Notes: generated by a model not told the origin, from the sequence alone. A stretch of DNA of 64,000 nt from an archaeon (GCA_024276695.1 JAJRWR010000026.1:1-64000); one strand, 5' to 3'; shown: positions 48,364 to 59,071, numbered from the stretch's first letter. A program made the numbers and translations.

Positions 48364-48969
48364 CTAAATCTTGAGGTATCCTGCTTTTGGAATTTTATTG
48401 CTAAAGTCTTTTTGTAACAATATTCGCTCATTTGTTTTTCTACTTTCTAATAATCTTTGATTTGTCTCATCCGTGAATTCACTGATTTGTTTGAAACAAT
48501 TTTTCAACTCTTTTTTTAATTCAACATCATCGCTATTTTCTTTTGTCCATAAGATTGATGATGCTAATTCAAACATTCTTTCCATACTTGTCAGTAATGA
48601 CTCATAATCTGTTTTGGTATGCTTGCTAAATTTATGGGAAATGAGATCTTTGGATATGTCTGAAAATATCTTTCTGCTCCCTATATTCCTTAATGCGGAA
48701 TTTATTTTAGATTCATATGTAAAAATTATGTTGTTGATAAAACCAATATGTTCTTCAAGTGAATAGTGATGGTATTTTTTATAATATGCCTCATTTTTGT
48801 AACCATATTTTTTGATGTGACCCAACGCTTCCATTTTTTTTAATATTTCTTTTAATTTTGTTCTCTTGAATCTTTTCTTATCATTCAAACAGTTTTCCCA
48901 AATATCTCCAAAATAATTCTTCTCATCATTCATGCATTCTAAAATATAATCTATTGAAATCATCTGCAT
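48364..48969 (-). CDS. Hypothetical helical protein with wHTH-like N-terminus
   Basis: KRTKLKEILKKMEALGHIKKYGYKNEAYYKKYHHYSLEEH. Confidence 0.55.
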   Translation of the reverse strand: MQMISIDYILECMNDEKNYFGDIWENCLNDKKRFKRTKLKEILKKMEALGHIKKYGYKNEAYYKKYHHYSLEEHIGFINNIIFTYESKINSALRNIGSRKIFSDISKDLISHKFSKHTKTDYESLLTSMERMFELASSILWTKENSDDVELKKELKNCFKQISEFTDETNQRLLESRKTNERILLQKDFSNKIPKAGYLKI

Positions 48970-49133
48970 GGCCAGTCTCTTATATGGAATTATTTATTGG
49001 TGATGTTCCTAGATGATAATTTACCATTGATTTATCTAAATTCATTCCTGCTCTCTAAAACTATCATATTTTGAGTATTTTGTACATGTTTCTTACCTGC
49101 TAATGTAATGAGTATAAAATATCTAATTAGAAT

Positions 49134-49241
49134 ATGTTATTTCATGATGAGGAACTAAACGAGGAAGAATTGACAAAGTGTTTTGAAAAGTTGGACCCTA
49201 AAACCCTTGAATTGATTCAACAGGAATATGGAAATGACTGA
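49134..49241 (+). CDS. Possible micro-protein (35 aa)
   Basis: Manual translation: MLFHDEELNEEELTKCFEKLDPKTLELIQQEYGND*. An ATG at 49234 overlaps its stop and opens a further 28-aa ORF to 49320. Confidence 0.3.
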   Translation: MLFHDEELNEEELTKCFEKLDPKTLELIQQEYGND

Positions 49242-49410
49242 TAGTGAAAAATTAGCAAAAAAGTTTTTGCTCACATTGAGAAAAATCTTAAAGGAAAACT
49301 CCTTTTCGAAGCACTTCTGACTTGATTTCATACATTGTTTATAAGGAAAATCAGAAAAAATCTGAAAATAAATCTGAATAAGTTTACCTATTTTCTCTTT
49401 TTGAGAAATC

Positions 49411-50571
49411 TTAATTTTTATTTATTTTGATGAACACTTTTTCACCTTTGTTTGAATTATTCTGATATATTGTTCTGGTCTTGTATCCTTGTTTTTGAAG
49501 GCATCCATCCAAAATTGATACCCATGGTAATGAATGTCCACTGTTCAATTTTGATTCCACTGTGATGTTTTTGGTATTTGCCTCAAAATTAACATGGCCT
49601 GAACATGTGATTTGCATTACCGCATCCATTATCTCAATTATGTCATCAAGTGTTTTTGATTTTAGAGAAATTCCATTTTTTTCTAATAACTTGAACATAT
49701 CTGCATCTGATTTTTTAGATATCATTGAAGAGTTTAGAAGAAACATCAAGCCTGTCTCATTAACTGTTTTGATTATTTTGCAAATCTCTTGTGCCTCTGT
49801 TTTTGTCATATCTGCAAGAGCTTTAGTTCTAGTAGCATTTTTCCAAATATTTGAAAATATTTTTTCTTGATTTGCCCCTAAAATTTCTGTAGATGAAAAA
49901 ATTGCTCCTTTGCCGTTGTCGTTATTTATCATTAGCAATTCTGTTTCATCAAAAATGAAACAATTTTGTGTAATCTCTGTTGCTCTAATTTCAACTCCGT
50001 CCGGAATAGTTCTGTATGATTCAGAACAAATTTGTGATGGCGAAACTAGTACTTTGACATCCAAATTTCTACGCAATACTGATAACAATTGTTCTCTACA
50101 TTCAGCCAATAATCCCAAACCCCACTGATCTGTCATAATTTTAATTGATGATTTTGAACCATCAATCATTGTTTGGAGTTGAGATAATACGTTATTTGCA
50201 CTCAAATGGAAATATCTTTTTTCTTCAGACCCTCTTGTTTTTCTGCTTTCTTCACTTGCCCTTTTTAAATTTGAAATTAGAGTATTCATTGCATTTACTT
50301 TATTGATTTGTTCATGAATGATTCCATCAAAAGCATCTTCTGGAGCAATTGCTGTACACATTATGGGTTTACTTTTTGAAATAATGACTAGTTTCTTATT
50401 TTCTAATTTTAGTAATGTTGGGTAAATCTTTGTTCTGGGTATTTCAGAATAATATGCCAATTCACTTGCAGAAATAGTTCCTTTTGCTATTAGAGATACA
50501 TATGCCTGGGCTTCATACTTGCTTAATCCAAATTCTTCTAAACTGACTGTCAATATGTGTTCATTTACCAT
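49411..50571 (-). CDS. TrmB-family transcriptional regulator
   Basis: EFGLSKYEAQAYVSLIAKGTISASELAYYSEIPRTKIYPTLLKLENKKLV. Confidence 0.88.
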   Translation of the reverse strand: MVNEHILTVSLEEFGLSKYEAQAYVSLIAKGTISASELAYYSEIPRTKIYPTLLKLENKKLVIISKSKPIMCTAIAPEDAFDGIIHEQINKVNAMNTLISNLKRASEESRKTRGSEEKRYFHLSANNVLSQLQTMIDGSKSSIKIMTDQWGLGLLAECREQLLSVLRRNLDVKVLVSPSQICSESYRTIPDGVEIRATEITQNCFIFDETELLMINNDNGKGAIFSSTEILGANQEKIFSNIWKNATRTKALADMTKTEAQEICKIIKTVNETGLMFLLNSSMISKKSDADMFKLLEKNGISLKSKTLDDIIEIMDAVMQITCSGHVNFEANTKNITVESKLNSGHSLPWVSILDGCLQKQGYKTRTIYQNNSNKGEKVFIKINKN

Positions 50572-50685
50572 GATTATCTTTGATTTGTTATTAGGTAAAA
50601 TTGAGAGCTAAATTCCTTTACACAAACACTCAAAAAAAATCAAAATTGTATCTGCAGATATGTGTAACTGTGGTTACTAAATTAT

Positions 50686-51294
50686 TTGATACACTGTCCT
50701 GATATACCAAATCTAGAAGTGCTAATTGGTATGTTGGTAAAGTGCAGTGTAGATTCATTAGAATTTGAAAATATCTCTCATTCTGTAACTCTAGTTCCTA
50801 GATTAGAATATTCTATGAATCTATTGAATGAAATAATAGATGTTCTTAATGATAAACAATCTGAGTTAAAAGAAACAAACAAAGATTTAGTTCATGATTT
50901 TGATGAATCAAATAAAATTCATGTTGATGCACTAACTCTAGAACATCTTGTGATGTATTGTTTGGAAATTTTACTCCAAGTAAAAAAAAGTGCGAGACAA
51001 ATTTCTAATGTTGGTAGCATTCCTGAAATTTTGCCTTCTTCTATTCCCATGATTCGAACTGTTAGTGCTCAACTGTTTGGCATAATTCCAAATTGCAGTC
51101 AAAAATTATCTGAAATATCTGTTCACTTGGGCAGTATCGTGCTTGATTCTGCTGCTCTCACTACAGCAAGATTTGATTTTAGTCAATCAAACACAGAGTC
51201 ATCTACTTTACTTAATGAAGTAAAATTGATGGTCGGCTCTAAATTAAGTAAGCGGTATCCTAATCTTGATTTTTTTAAATTATCCAATACTTGA
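50686..51294 (+). CDS. CdvB/ESCRT-III-like protein (divergent)
   Basis: ILPSSIPMIRTVSAQLFGIIPNCSQKLSEISVHLGSIVLDS...LLNEVKLMVGSKLSKRYPNLD resembles the CdvB core (IRxISxQL..hhPExxxxLxEIxxxL ... EAxxhAexkhKEkFP). Upstream of cdvC; TTG start. Confidence 0.6.
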   Translation: MIHCPDIPNLEVLIGMLVKCSVDSLEFENISHSVTLVPRLEYSMNLLNEIIDVLNDKQSELKETNKDLVHDFDESNKIHVDALTLEHLVMYCLEILLQVKKSARQISNVGSIPEILPSSIPMIRTVSAQLFGIIPNCSQKLSEISVHLGSIVLDSAALTTARFDFSQSNTESSTLLNEVKLMVGSKLSKRYPNLDFFKLSNT

Positions 51295-51295
51295 C

Positions 51296-51781
51296 ATGTT
51301 AAATCAAAAACGAGATTTTTCAAAGGATGTAGCACGTATTAGATCAATTTCTTCCAAAATTGACAAAAAATTAACTGAAATGAAATCTACTGATGATTCT
51401 AAAATTGACAAACTTTCTTTAGAGGAATTGCAGGATTTGGATAAAATTGTTGGAATTGCTGATTTCATGATGTGTAAATATATAGATAAAAAAGAAATGC
51501 GTTCAATTTTAAAATATTTTACATCAATAATTAGTGAGACTGCAAGTTCTTTGGTGGATTTGGACGATGAGGTATCTGAATTGATACTTTCAGCTGAGGA
51601 TTCAATAAACAAGGTCAAAGACATGCATGTTCATATTTCTGAAAAGTCTGATTTTAAAAAAAAATATCATGATGGGCCTGACTACAATAAACATGAAACA
51701 AGTGCAATTAATTTAACCAATTTTGCTACTGAGATTCACACCGTAGAATACCAACAAAATCCTTCAGGAGATACTGCGTAG
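51296..51781 (+). CDS. Uncharacterised helical protein between CdvB-like and CdvC
   Basis: Likely start MLNQKRDF (internal ATG of ORF 51266..51781); follows the previous stop directly. Confidence 0.65.
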   Translation: MLNQKRDFSKDVARIRSISSKIDKKLTEMKSTDDSKIDKLSLEELQDLDKIVGIADFMMCKYIDKKEMRSILKYFTSIISETASSLVDLDDEVSELILSAEDSINKVKDMHVHISEKSDFKKKYHDGPDYNKHETSAINLTNFATEIHTVEYQQNPSGDTA

Positions 51782-51790
51782 GTAATTAAG

Positions 51791-52984
51791 ATGAGTTTGG
51801 CCCCACAAGAATTAGAAAACACAGCAAGCAAATATGCTTCTGAAGCTATCAAATTTGACTCTCAAGGTGCACGTGGTATGGCAATCACCAATTATCAACA
51901 AGCAATTGATGCCCTTGTGAAATTATTACAGCTTTATCCTAATAGTAAACTGAACCAAATCTATAAAGAACGATGTAATTCTTACCATGGTAGAATTAAT
52001 GCATTACAACAGGCTCATGGTGTTGAACCTGTAGTTGATCCTAAAGCTTCTGATGCAGATCAAAAGAAATCTGTTCAGAGACAAGAAAATGAAAATGATT
52101 TTGAAGAATTAATCATGAAAGAAAAACCTGATATTACTTGGGATCAAGTAATTGGTTTAGATGATGCAAAAAGTGCATTACGTGAATCAATAGTATATCC
52201 TACGAAAAGACCTGATCTGTTTCCACTTGGATGGCCAAAAGGAATGTTACTGTATGGTCCACCAGGAACCGGAAAAACTATGCTTGCGGCAGCAACTGCA
52301 AATGAGATGGATGGTTATTTCATAAATGTGGATGCATCATCTATGATGAGTAAATGGTTGGGAGAGGCAGAAAAGAATGTTTCAAAATTATTTGCGATGG
52401 CAAGACAATATGCTGAGAAAGAAGGTAAACCTGTAATTTTATTTGTAGATGAAGTAGATTCTCTGTTAGGTTCTAGAAATAGTGAGGTCGGGGGGGAAGT
52501 TAGAACTAAAAATCAATTTCTAACTGAGATGGATGGTGTTAATGGTAAAGGTAAACAATTGATGCTTTATGTAATTGGGGCAACAAACAAACCATGGAGT
52601 CTTGATTGGCCATTCCTTAGAAGATTCCAAAAGAGAATTTATGTTTCCCTGCCCACGCAAGCTGCGAGAGAAAATCTCTTTGATCAATATACTGCTAAAT
52701 TAAATAAAAATATGAGTGTGAACAATAAAGATTTAGCAAAACTATTTGATGGATACAGTGCAAGTGATATCAAAGATGTCTGCCAAGCAGCCCAAATCAA
52801 AACAGTCCATGAAATTTTTAACGCTCCTGATTATCACGAACCAATTGAAGGTGAGGAACCAGTTCAACCAAGAGACCTTACAACAGCTGATTTCAAAAAT
52901 ATCATGGAGAGAAGAAAACCAAGTGTTTCAACTGAAATGGTTCACGCTTATCACAAGTGGAGCGCAGAGTTCCAAGCACTCTAA
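51791..52984 (+). CDS. cdvC: CdvC / Vps4-like AAA ATPase with N-terminal MIT domain
   Basis: MIT-like KYASEAIKFDSQGARGMAITNYQQAIDALVKLLQLYP; GPPGTGKTMLAAATANEM; FVDEVDSLLGSR; Vps4-type C-terminus. Confidence 0.93.
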   Translation: MSLAPQELENTASKYASEAIKFDSQGARGMAITNYQQAIDALVKLLQLYPNSKLNQIYKERCNSYHGRINALQQAHGVEPVVDPKASDADQKKSVQRQENENDFEELIMKEKPDITWDQVIGLDDAKSALRESIVYPTKRPDLFPLGWPKGMLLYGPPGTGKTMLAAATANEMDGYFINVDASSMMSKWLGEAEKNVSKLFAMARQYAEKEGKPVILFVDEVDSLLGSRNSEVGGEVRTKNQFLTEMDGVNGKGKQLMLYVIGATNKPWSLDWPFLRRFQKRIYVSLPTQAARENLFDQYTAKLNKNMSVNNKDLAKLFDGYSASDIKDVCQAAQIKTVHEIFNAPDYHEPIEGEEPVQPRDLTTADFKNIMERRKPSVSTEMVHAYHKWSAEFQAL

Positions 52985-53052
52985 TCGAACTTCATTCTTT
53001 GCGATCAACTTTTTGAATCTTCATTGCACACAAAACTTAAATTCATAGTAAC

Positions 53053-54213
53053 TTGGACTTTACGAGGGTCACAATTACTACAAAGAAATCAAACCACGCA
53101 AACAAGTTTGGGAAACTGATTTTTGATGATGGCACTGTTCTTGATGGTCAAGGTTTTGGTTATTCTACAACTGTTTTTGGAGAAATTGTCTTTAATACTG
53201 GAATGGTGGGTTATACTGAGGCCCTCACTGATCCATCATACAATGGCCAAATTCTCACTTTGACATATCCTCTAATTGGAAATTACGGGGTTCCTGATCC
53301 ATCCATCACAGATGATGACGGAATACCAAAATTCTTTGAATCTAACAAAATACAAATTCGTGGTTTAGTGGTACATGAATTATCATTAACTGCAAGTCAT
53401 TGGAATCTTACTATGACCCTAGATGAATGGATGAATAATGAAAAGGTGCCAGGAATTTCCGGCATTGATACTCGAGAGTTGACAAAAAAACTTCGAACTA
53501 GTGGTGTTATGATGGCAGCACTTGTCGTATCTGAGACTGAGATTGACGTTGAATCAGTAAAAAAACAACTAAAATCCGCAAAGCATTATGATTCTGAACA
53601 ATTTATGGATGTGGTATCTACAAAAGAAGAACAAGTATTTGGAAATGATGAAAAATCTGTCGTAGTGATTGATACAGGTGCCAAAAATGCAATTTTAAGA
53701 AATGTTAGAGAACTTGGTTATAAAGTCATTCTAGTTCCATGGAATACTTCTTATGAAAAAATAGTATCTTACAACCCCCGAGGTGTAGTTCTAAGTAGTG
53801 GTCCAGGTGATCCTCAAAAGTGTCCTGATACAATTGATACTGCTAAAAAATTAATTGAAAACAATGTACCTACATTAGGTATTTGTTTAGGTGCACAAAT
53901 AATTGGGATTGCAGGGAATACTGAAACTTATAAACTAAAGTATGGGCATCGTGGGCAAAACAAACCTTGTATCAATTTAGAAGATAATCAAGTATATGTC
54001 ACAAGTCAAAATCATGGATATGGAATTACTCCGGAATCTATTGAAAAATCTGATTTTAAATTATGGTTTACAAATGCAGACGACAAAACAGTAGAAGGCA
54101 TAAAACACAAAAAACAAAATTGTGTTGCAGTACAGTTTCATCCCGAAGCTGCTCCTGGCCCTTTTGATTGCAAATTTGTCTTTGAAGAACTAAAAAAGTT
54201 TATGGAGAAATAA
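53053..54213 (+). CDS. carA: Carbamoyl-phosphate synthase small subunit
   Basis: FGEIVFNTGMVGYTEALTDPSYNGQILTLTYPLIGNYG; PTLGICLGAQIIGIAG; TTG start. Confidence 0.95.
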   Translation: MDFTRVTITTKKSNHANKFGKLIFDDGTVLDGQGFGYSTTVFGEIVFNTGMVGYTEALTDPSYNGQILTLTYPLIGNYGVPDPSITDDDGIPKFFESNKIQIRGLVVHELSLTASHWNLTMTLDEWMNNEKVPGISGIDTRELTKKLRTSGVMMAALVVSETEIDVESVKKQLKSAKHYDSEQFMDVVSTKEEQVFGNDEKSVVVIDTGAKNAILRNVRELGYKVILVPWNTSYEKIVSYNPRGVVLSSGPGDPQKCPDTIDTAKKLIENNVPTLGICLGAQIIGIAGNTETYKLKYGHRGQNKPCINLEDNQVYVTSQNHGYGITPESIEKSDFKLWFTNADDKTVEGIKHKKQNCVAVQFHPEAAPGPFDCKFVFEELKKFMEK

Positions 54214-54216
54214 AAA

Positions 54217-57200
54217 TTGCCAAAAAATGAATCGTTAAAGAAAATTCTTGTACTGGGAAGCGGTGCTATTAAAATTGGAGAAGCTGGAGAATTTGATTAT
54301 TCTGGAAGTCAGTGTCTTAAAGCAATTCGTGAAGATGGGCTGAACAGTGTTTTAATTAATCCCAACATTGCAACAATTCAGACTGATACAAGATTTGCTG
54401 ATCAAGTGTATTTACTTCCAGTAAATGCTGAATATGTTGAATCAATTATTGAAAAAGAAAGACCTGATGGAATCATGCTGGCATACGGTGGGCAAACTGC
54501 TCTAAATTGTGGAGTAAATCTAGATGAGGTTGGGATTCTCAAAAAATATGGAGTAAATGTGCTTGGTACTCAGATTCAGGGTATTAAGAAAACCGAAGAT
54601 AGACAACTATTCAAAGATTCAATGAATGAATCAGGCGTTCCTGTGCTGAAAAGTAAGACTGTGAATAATTTTGAGGATGCTAAAAAGGCCGCAGAAGAAC
54701 TATGCTACCCTGTAATTATTCGAGTTGCATATACACTTGGAGGTCGAGGTGGTGGTGTTGCGTATAATGAAATTGAATTACATGAAATTGTAGAACGTGG
54801 TCTTAAAGCGAGCCTTGTCAAACAAGTTCTTGTTGAGGAATACATTGGTCATTGGAAACAAATTGAATATGAAGTAATGCAAGATTATGATGGAAATAAT
54901 GTAATTATTTGCAATATGGAAAATGTTCTATCTATGAAAGCACATACTGGTGATAACATTGTAGTTGCCCCATCTCAAACAATAGATAATCATGAATACC
55001 ACATGTTACGTTCTGCCGCATTACGTGCAACAAAACATGTTGGAATTGTAGGTGAATGTAATATACAATATGCACTTGCCCCTGATTCTGACAAATATGT
55101 TGCAATTGAAATCAACCCAAGACTTTCACGTTCATCTGCATTAGCAAGTAAAGCCACGGGATATCCTTTAGCATACATGTCTGCAAAAATTGGATTAGGT
55201 TATAATTTATCAGAACTAGTTAATAGAATCACAAAAAATACCACTGCATGTTTTGAACCATCCCTTGATTATATTGTATGTAAGCATCCTCGATGGGACT
55301 TTGACAAATTTGAATTGGTAAATAGAAGACTTGGACCTACAATGAAATCTGTTGGGGAGGTAATGGCAGTTGGTAGAACATTTGAAGAATCATTTCAAAA
55401 AGCGATTAGAATGTTGGATATTGGAAATGATGGATTAGTTTTGAATCGTTCTAACGGTGAAAAGTATACTGAAGAAGATATTGAATATAAACTATCTCAT
55501 CATGATGATCAAATTCTTTATCACGTTGCAATTGCATTAAAGATGGGAATTTCAGTTGAACGAATTTACAAATTATCCACTGTTGATCCTTGGTTTGTAG
55601 AAAAAATAAAAAATATTGTAAATATTGAAGAAAAACTCAAAAAATCAGAACTTGATAAATCTCTGATGTGGGATGCCAAAAAAACTGGCTTTTCTGATAA
55701 GCAAATTGCTCGTGCTAAAGACAAAACTCCTGACGAAATACGTAATCTGAGAAAGAAATTAGGTGTAATTCCATCTGTAAAACAAATTGATACTCTTGCT
55801 GCTGAATGGCCTGCCGTTACTAACTACTTGTATCTGACCTATGGAGGGTATTCTAATGATGTTATGATTCCTAAAGACGAACATGGAATTGTTGTACTTG
55901 GCGCAGGCCCTTATAGAATTGGTAGTAGTGTTGAATTTGATTGGGGTACTGTTAACATGGTTTGGGGTCTTCAGGAAAATGGCGAGAAAAGTGTTTCAGT
56001 AGTTAATTGTAATCCTGAAACTGTCTCAACTGATTATGATATTTGTACCAGATTGTATTTTGAGGAATTAACTCAAGAAAGAATTTTGGATATTACCGAA
56101 TTTGAAAATCCTAAAGGAATCATTACCTGCGTTGGTGGACAAACTGCAAATAACTTGACTCTTGGCCTTGCACAACATGGAGTGAATATTCTAGGTACCA
56201 GTGCATATGATGTTGATAAGGCAGAAGACCGTTCTAAATTCAGTGCCGAACTTGATAAACTTCATATTCAGCAACCACGATGGCAAGCATTTTCAAATCT
56301 TAATGAGGCAAAATCTTTTGCACAAGAAGTAGAATTCCCTGTAATTGTAAGGCCTTCATATGTTTTATCCGGAGCTGCAATGAAAGTTGTTTGGTCTCAA
56401 GAAGAACTAAAAACGTATATCAAAGAAGCAACAGATGTATCTCCTGATCATCCTGTTGTAATTTCAAAATTCATGTTACACTCACTTGAAGTTGATGTAG
56501 ATGGAATTAGTAATGGTAAAGAAGTTGTGATTGGTGCAATTGTTGAACATATTGACAGTGCGGGTGTTCACTCTGGAGATGCTATGATGGTAATTCCACC
56601 GTGGCGTCTAAGTAACAAAACTATTGAAACAATTAATGAATATTCTAAAAAGATTGCTTTAACATTTAATGTCAAAGGACCATTCAACCTGCAATTTTTA
56701 GTTCATGATGATCATGTGTATGTAATAGAGCTAAACATCAGGGCCTCCCGTTCTATGCCGTTTGTTTCAAAATTAGTAAAAACAAACCTGATTTCTCTTG
56801 CTGCAAAAGCAATATTGGATAAACCCCTGCCTAAAATCCCTGGAAACAAATGGCAAAAAATACGCAACTATGGGATTAAGGTGCCTCAGTTCTCCTTTAT
56901 GCAATTAGAGGGCGCAGACATTGCACTTGGTGTTGAAATGCAGTCCACTGGTGAAGCAGCGTGTTTTGGAAATAGTTTCTATGATGCATTATCTAAAGGA
57001 TTGACTTCTGTTGGATATAATTTACCTGACAAGGGATCTGCATTAGTAACAGTTGGCGGTGCTCAGAACAAAGAAAAATTAATTCCAACAATCGCAAAAC
57101 TAAAACAGTTGGGATTCAAAATTTTAGCAACCGAGCACACTGCAGAATTTTTTGAAGGAAAAATTGGTCAAGTTGAAATTGTACACAAAATTTCAGAACC

Positions 57201-57459
57201 TGAAAGAAAACCAAATATTTCTGATTTATTGTATGAAAGAAAAATTGATTTTATCATAAATATTCCAAATACGTCTACATTAGAAAAATACGTTGGAATG
57301 CTTGATGATGAATATCAGATTAGACGTAAATCTCTTGAATTGGGAATTCCTGTACTCACTACTATTGAATTGGCTGACTCATTTGTAAAAACATTGGAGT
57401 GGTTACGTGATAATGAGACTACCAAAGATCCTATTGAGCCTTATGATGAGTATGAATAA
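54217..57459 (+). CDS. carB: Carbamoyl-phosphate synthase large subunit
   Basis: VLGSGAIKIGEAGEFDYSGSQCLKAIREDG; VVLGAGPYRIGSSVEFDW; duplicated ATP-grasp architecture. Confidence 0.96.
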   Translation: MPKNESLKKILVLGSGAIKIGEAGEFDYSGSQCLKAIREDGLNSVLINPNIATIQTDTRFADQVYLLPVNAEYVESIIEKERPDGIMLAYGGQTALNCGVNLDEVGILKKYGVNVLGTQIQGIKKTEDRQLFKDSMNESGVPVLKSKTVNNFEDAKKAAEELCYPVIIRVAYTLGGRGGGVAYNEIELHEIVERGLKASLVKQVLVEEYIGHWKQIEYEVMQDYDGNNVIICNMENVLSMKAHTGDNIVVAPSQTIDNHEYHMLRSAALRATKHVGIVGECNIQYALAPDSDKYVAIEINPRLSRSSALASKATGYPLAYMSAKIGLGYNLSELVNRITKNTTACFEPSLDYIVCKHPRWDFDKFELVNRRLGPTMKSVGEVMAVGRTFEESFQKAIRMLDIGNDGLVLNRSNGEKYTEEDIEYKLSHHDDQILYHVAIALKMGISVERIYKLSTVDPWFVEKIKNIVNIEEKLKKSELDKSLMWDAKKTGFSDKQIARAKDKTPDEIRNLRKKLGVIPSVKQIDTLAAEWPAVTNYLYLTYGGYSNDVMIPKDEHGIVVLGAGPYRIGSSVEFDWGTVNMVWGLQENGEKSVSVVNCNPETVSTDYDICTRLYFEELTQERILDITEFENPKGIITCVGGQTANNLTLGLAQHGVNILGTSAYDVDKAEDRSKFSAELDKLHIQQPRWQAFSNLNEAKSFAQEVEFPVIVRPSYVLSGAAMKVVWSQEELKTYIKEATDVSPDHPVVISKFMLHSLEVDVDGISNGKEVVIGAIVEHIDSAGVHSGDAMMVIPPWRLSNKTIETINEYSKKIALTFNVKGPFNLQFLVHDDHVYVIELNIRASRSMPFVSKLVKTNLISLAAKAILDKPLPKIPGNKWQKIRNYGIKVPQFSFMQLEGADIALGVEMQSTGEAACFGNSFYDALSKGLTSVGYNLPDKGSALVTVGGAQNKEKLIPTIAKLKQLGFKILATEHTAEFFEGKIGQVEIVHKISEPERKPNISDLLYERKIDFIINIPNTSTLEKYVGMLDDEYQIRRKSLELGIPVLTTIELADSFVKTLEWLRDNETTKDPIEPYDEYE

Positions 57460-57497
57460 TTTTTAAAAACATACCACTAAGTATTCTACAAAATAGT

Positions 57498-57695
57498 ATG
57501 CCAAAAATTCTCTGATGACGAACTTGATGAAGTAAAATTAAGAAATTTGATACTGATGGAATCCAATTTGTTTATTTAAAAAATGATGCAAAGAAAAATT
57601 TTGTAAAAATAAAGATTGCAGAATTCAAATTCAAAGATATTTTGGTTTTTCTTGATGAACATGGACTTGTACAAAGAACTACGTTTGATGATTAA
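57498..57695 (+). pseudogene. Frameshifted small ORF (about 65 codons)
   Basis: MPKIL* / SDDELDEVKLRN... / ...KFDTDGIQFVYLKNDAKKNFVKIKIAEFKFKDILVFLDEHGLVQRTTFDD* in alternating frames; two 1-nt indels would restore one ORF. Confidence 0.45.
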
Positions 57696-57744
57696 ACCTA
57701 TATTTCATGATCTTACGTTTTATCGTATTTCTGAAAAAAAGATT

Positions 57745-57933
57745 TGGTTGCTAATTTACGCTTAAACCAAATGATGATTGGAACAAGAACAGTCATACAT
57801 CAAATGTCGCATGCCAAAACTGCGGCTATTTTTATGAAATTCGTGTTGGATGCTGTGAAACTGTCAAACATGGGCAAAATCGAAAAGATGTCCTAACTGT
57901 GTTGAAAAAGGAATGTTTCTAGCAAAATTTACC
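57745..57933 (+). pseudogene. Frameshifted small zinc-ribbon gene
   Basis: NDDWNKNSHTSNVACQNCGYFYEIRVGCCETVKHG in one frame, KSKRCPNCVEKGMFLAKFT* in another; together CxxC...CxxC. Confidence 0.5.
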
Positions 57934-57936
57934 TGA

Positions 57937-58689
57937 TCAAATCACTTGTTTGATATTTGATTCGTTTCCGATAATTGTTCCATCCAATGTTATGATTCTT
58001 GCTTTTGATATTTCCTTTATCTTGTTGATGATCGGTGAGATGGATTTTTTGTATTGTTTTCTATGGGTCGCGTAAAAATATTTGTTAAATGATGGGATTA
58101 TTGTAATTTCAATCTCACCTGATTTATTTGGAAATATGTTTTCTTTCTCTGTTTTAATTGAAACCCATACCATTTGACCATTTATTATTGAATCCTCTTG
58201 GAAAAAAACTGGATGAATGTGGCCCATGATGATTTTATCCACGTGAGAAAAATTCTCTGATGGCATTATGTGCCCATGTGTTAATAAAATATTTTCTTCT
58301 ACCATTCCAGTTGAACTAATCATTGAAATATTATCTGGTATCAGTCTCTGAATATCTGTATCATGATTTCCTGGAATTAATATCACGTCACACTTTTCTC
58401 TTATTTTTTTGAAAAATAATGGAACTTCATCCCATTCATTTTTTGATATATTTTTGATACTTGATTTGATGTCTCCTAACAAAATTACTGAATCTGGTTT
58501 TTCTGAATCAATAATTTTGGATAATTCCTGAATTGACTCATTTATTGTTGAATTTTTACCTATGAAAATTTTATTTGATGCCATGCTGTTTTCAAATCCT
58601 ATGTGAATATCTGTAACTACCAGACTCTTTTTTTTACCTTCTAAAATCAGAACAGGTTTAGATGGAACTATTCTAGTTTGCAACATCAA
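57937..58689 (-). CDS. Calcineurin-like metallophosphoesterase
   Basis: VVTDIHIGFE; VILLGDIKSS; LIPGNHDTDI; LTHGHIMPSENFSHVDKIIMGHIHP. Confidence 0.9.
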   Translation of the reverse strand: MMLQTRIVPSKPVLILEGKKKSLVVTDIHIGFENSMASNKIFIGKNSTINESIQELSKIIDSEKPDSVILLGDIKSSIKNISKNEWDEVPLFFKKIREKCDVILIPGNHDTDIQRLIPDNISMISSTGMVEENILLTHGHIMPSENFSHVDKIIMGHIHPVFFQEDSIINGQMVWVSIKTEKENIFPNKSGEIEITIIPSFNKYFYATHRKQYKKSISPIINKIKEISKARIITLDGTIIGNESNIKQVI

Positions 58690-58720
58690 AGTTATACTGT
58701 AGATATATGATTAAATCCTT

Positions 58721-59023
58721 ATGAACAAAGACGTGGATCGAATCCAATGTGTTGTTTCTGAAAAACGTGTAAAGTTGCATGTTTTTGAGCCCACCCAAAG
58801 AAAGATCTGGACTGTAGTTGGAAAAGGTAAGGAGCACTGGATTGATCCTGATAGTAATTATTGTTCTTGTCCTGGATTTTATTTTGGCAAATTAAATGGG
58901 AAAACTACTTGCTATCATTTAGAATCTGCACATCTTGCTAGGAGTGAAAACAAAGTAGAGAAAATTACCTTTTCTGATGATGAATTTGCTGATTTTCTTT
59001 CAGGACTGATTTCTGATTTGTAA
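58721..59023 (+). CDS. SWIM-type zinc finger protein
   Basis: HWIDPDSNYCSCPGFYFGKLNGKTTCYHLESAHLA (CxCx(n)CxH). Confidence 0.8.
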   Translation: MNKDVDRIQCVVSEKRVKLHVFEPTQRKIWTVVGKGKEHWIDPDSNYCSCPGFYFGKLNGKTTCYHLESAHLARSENKVEKITFSDDEFADFLSGLISDL

Positions 59024-59071
59024 TAATTATTTATTCGAACTTGTTAATAACTAGAAATTTCTAACAAATTC

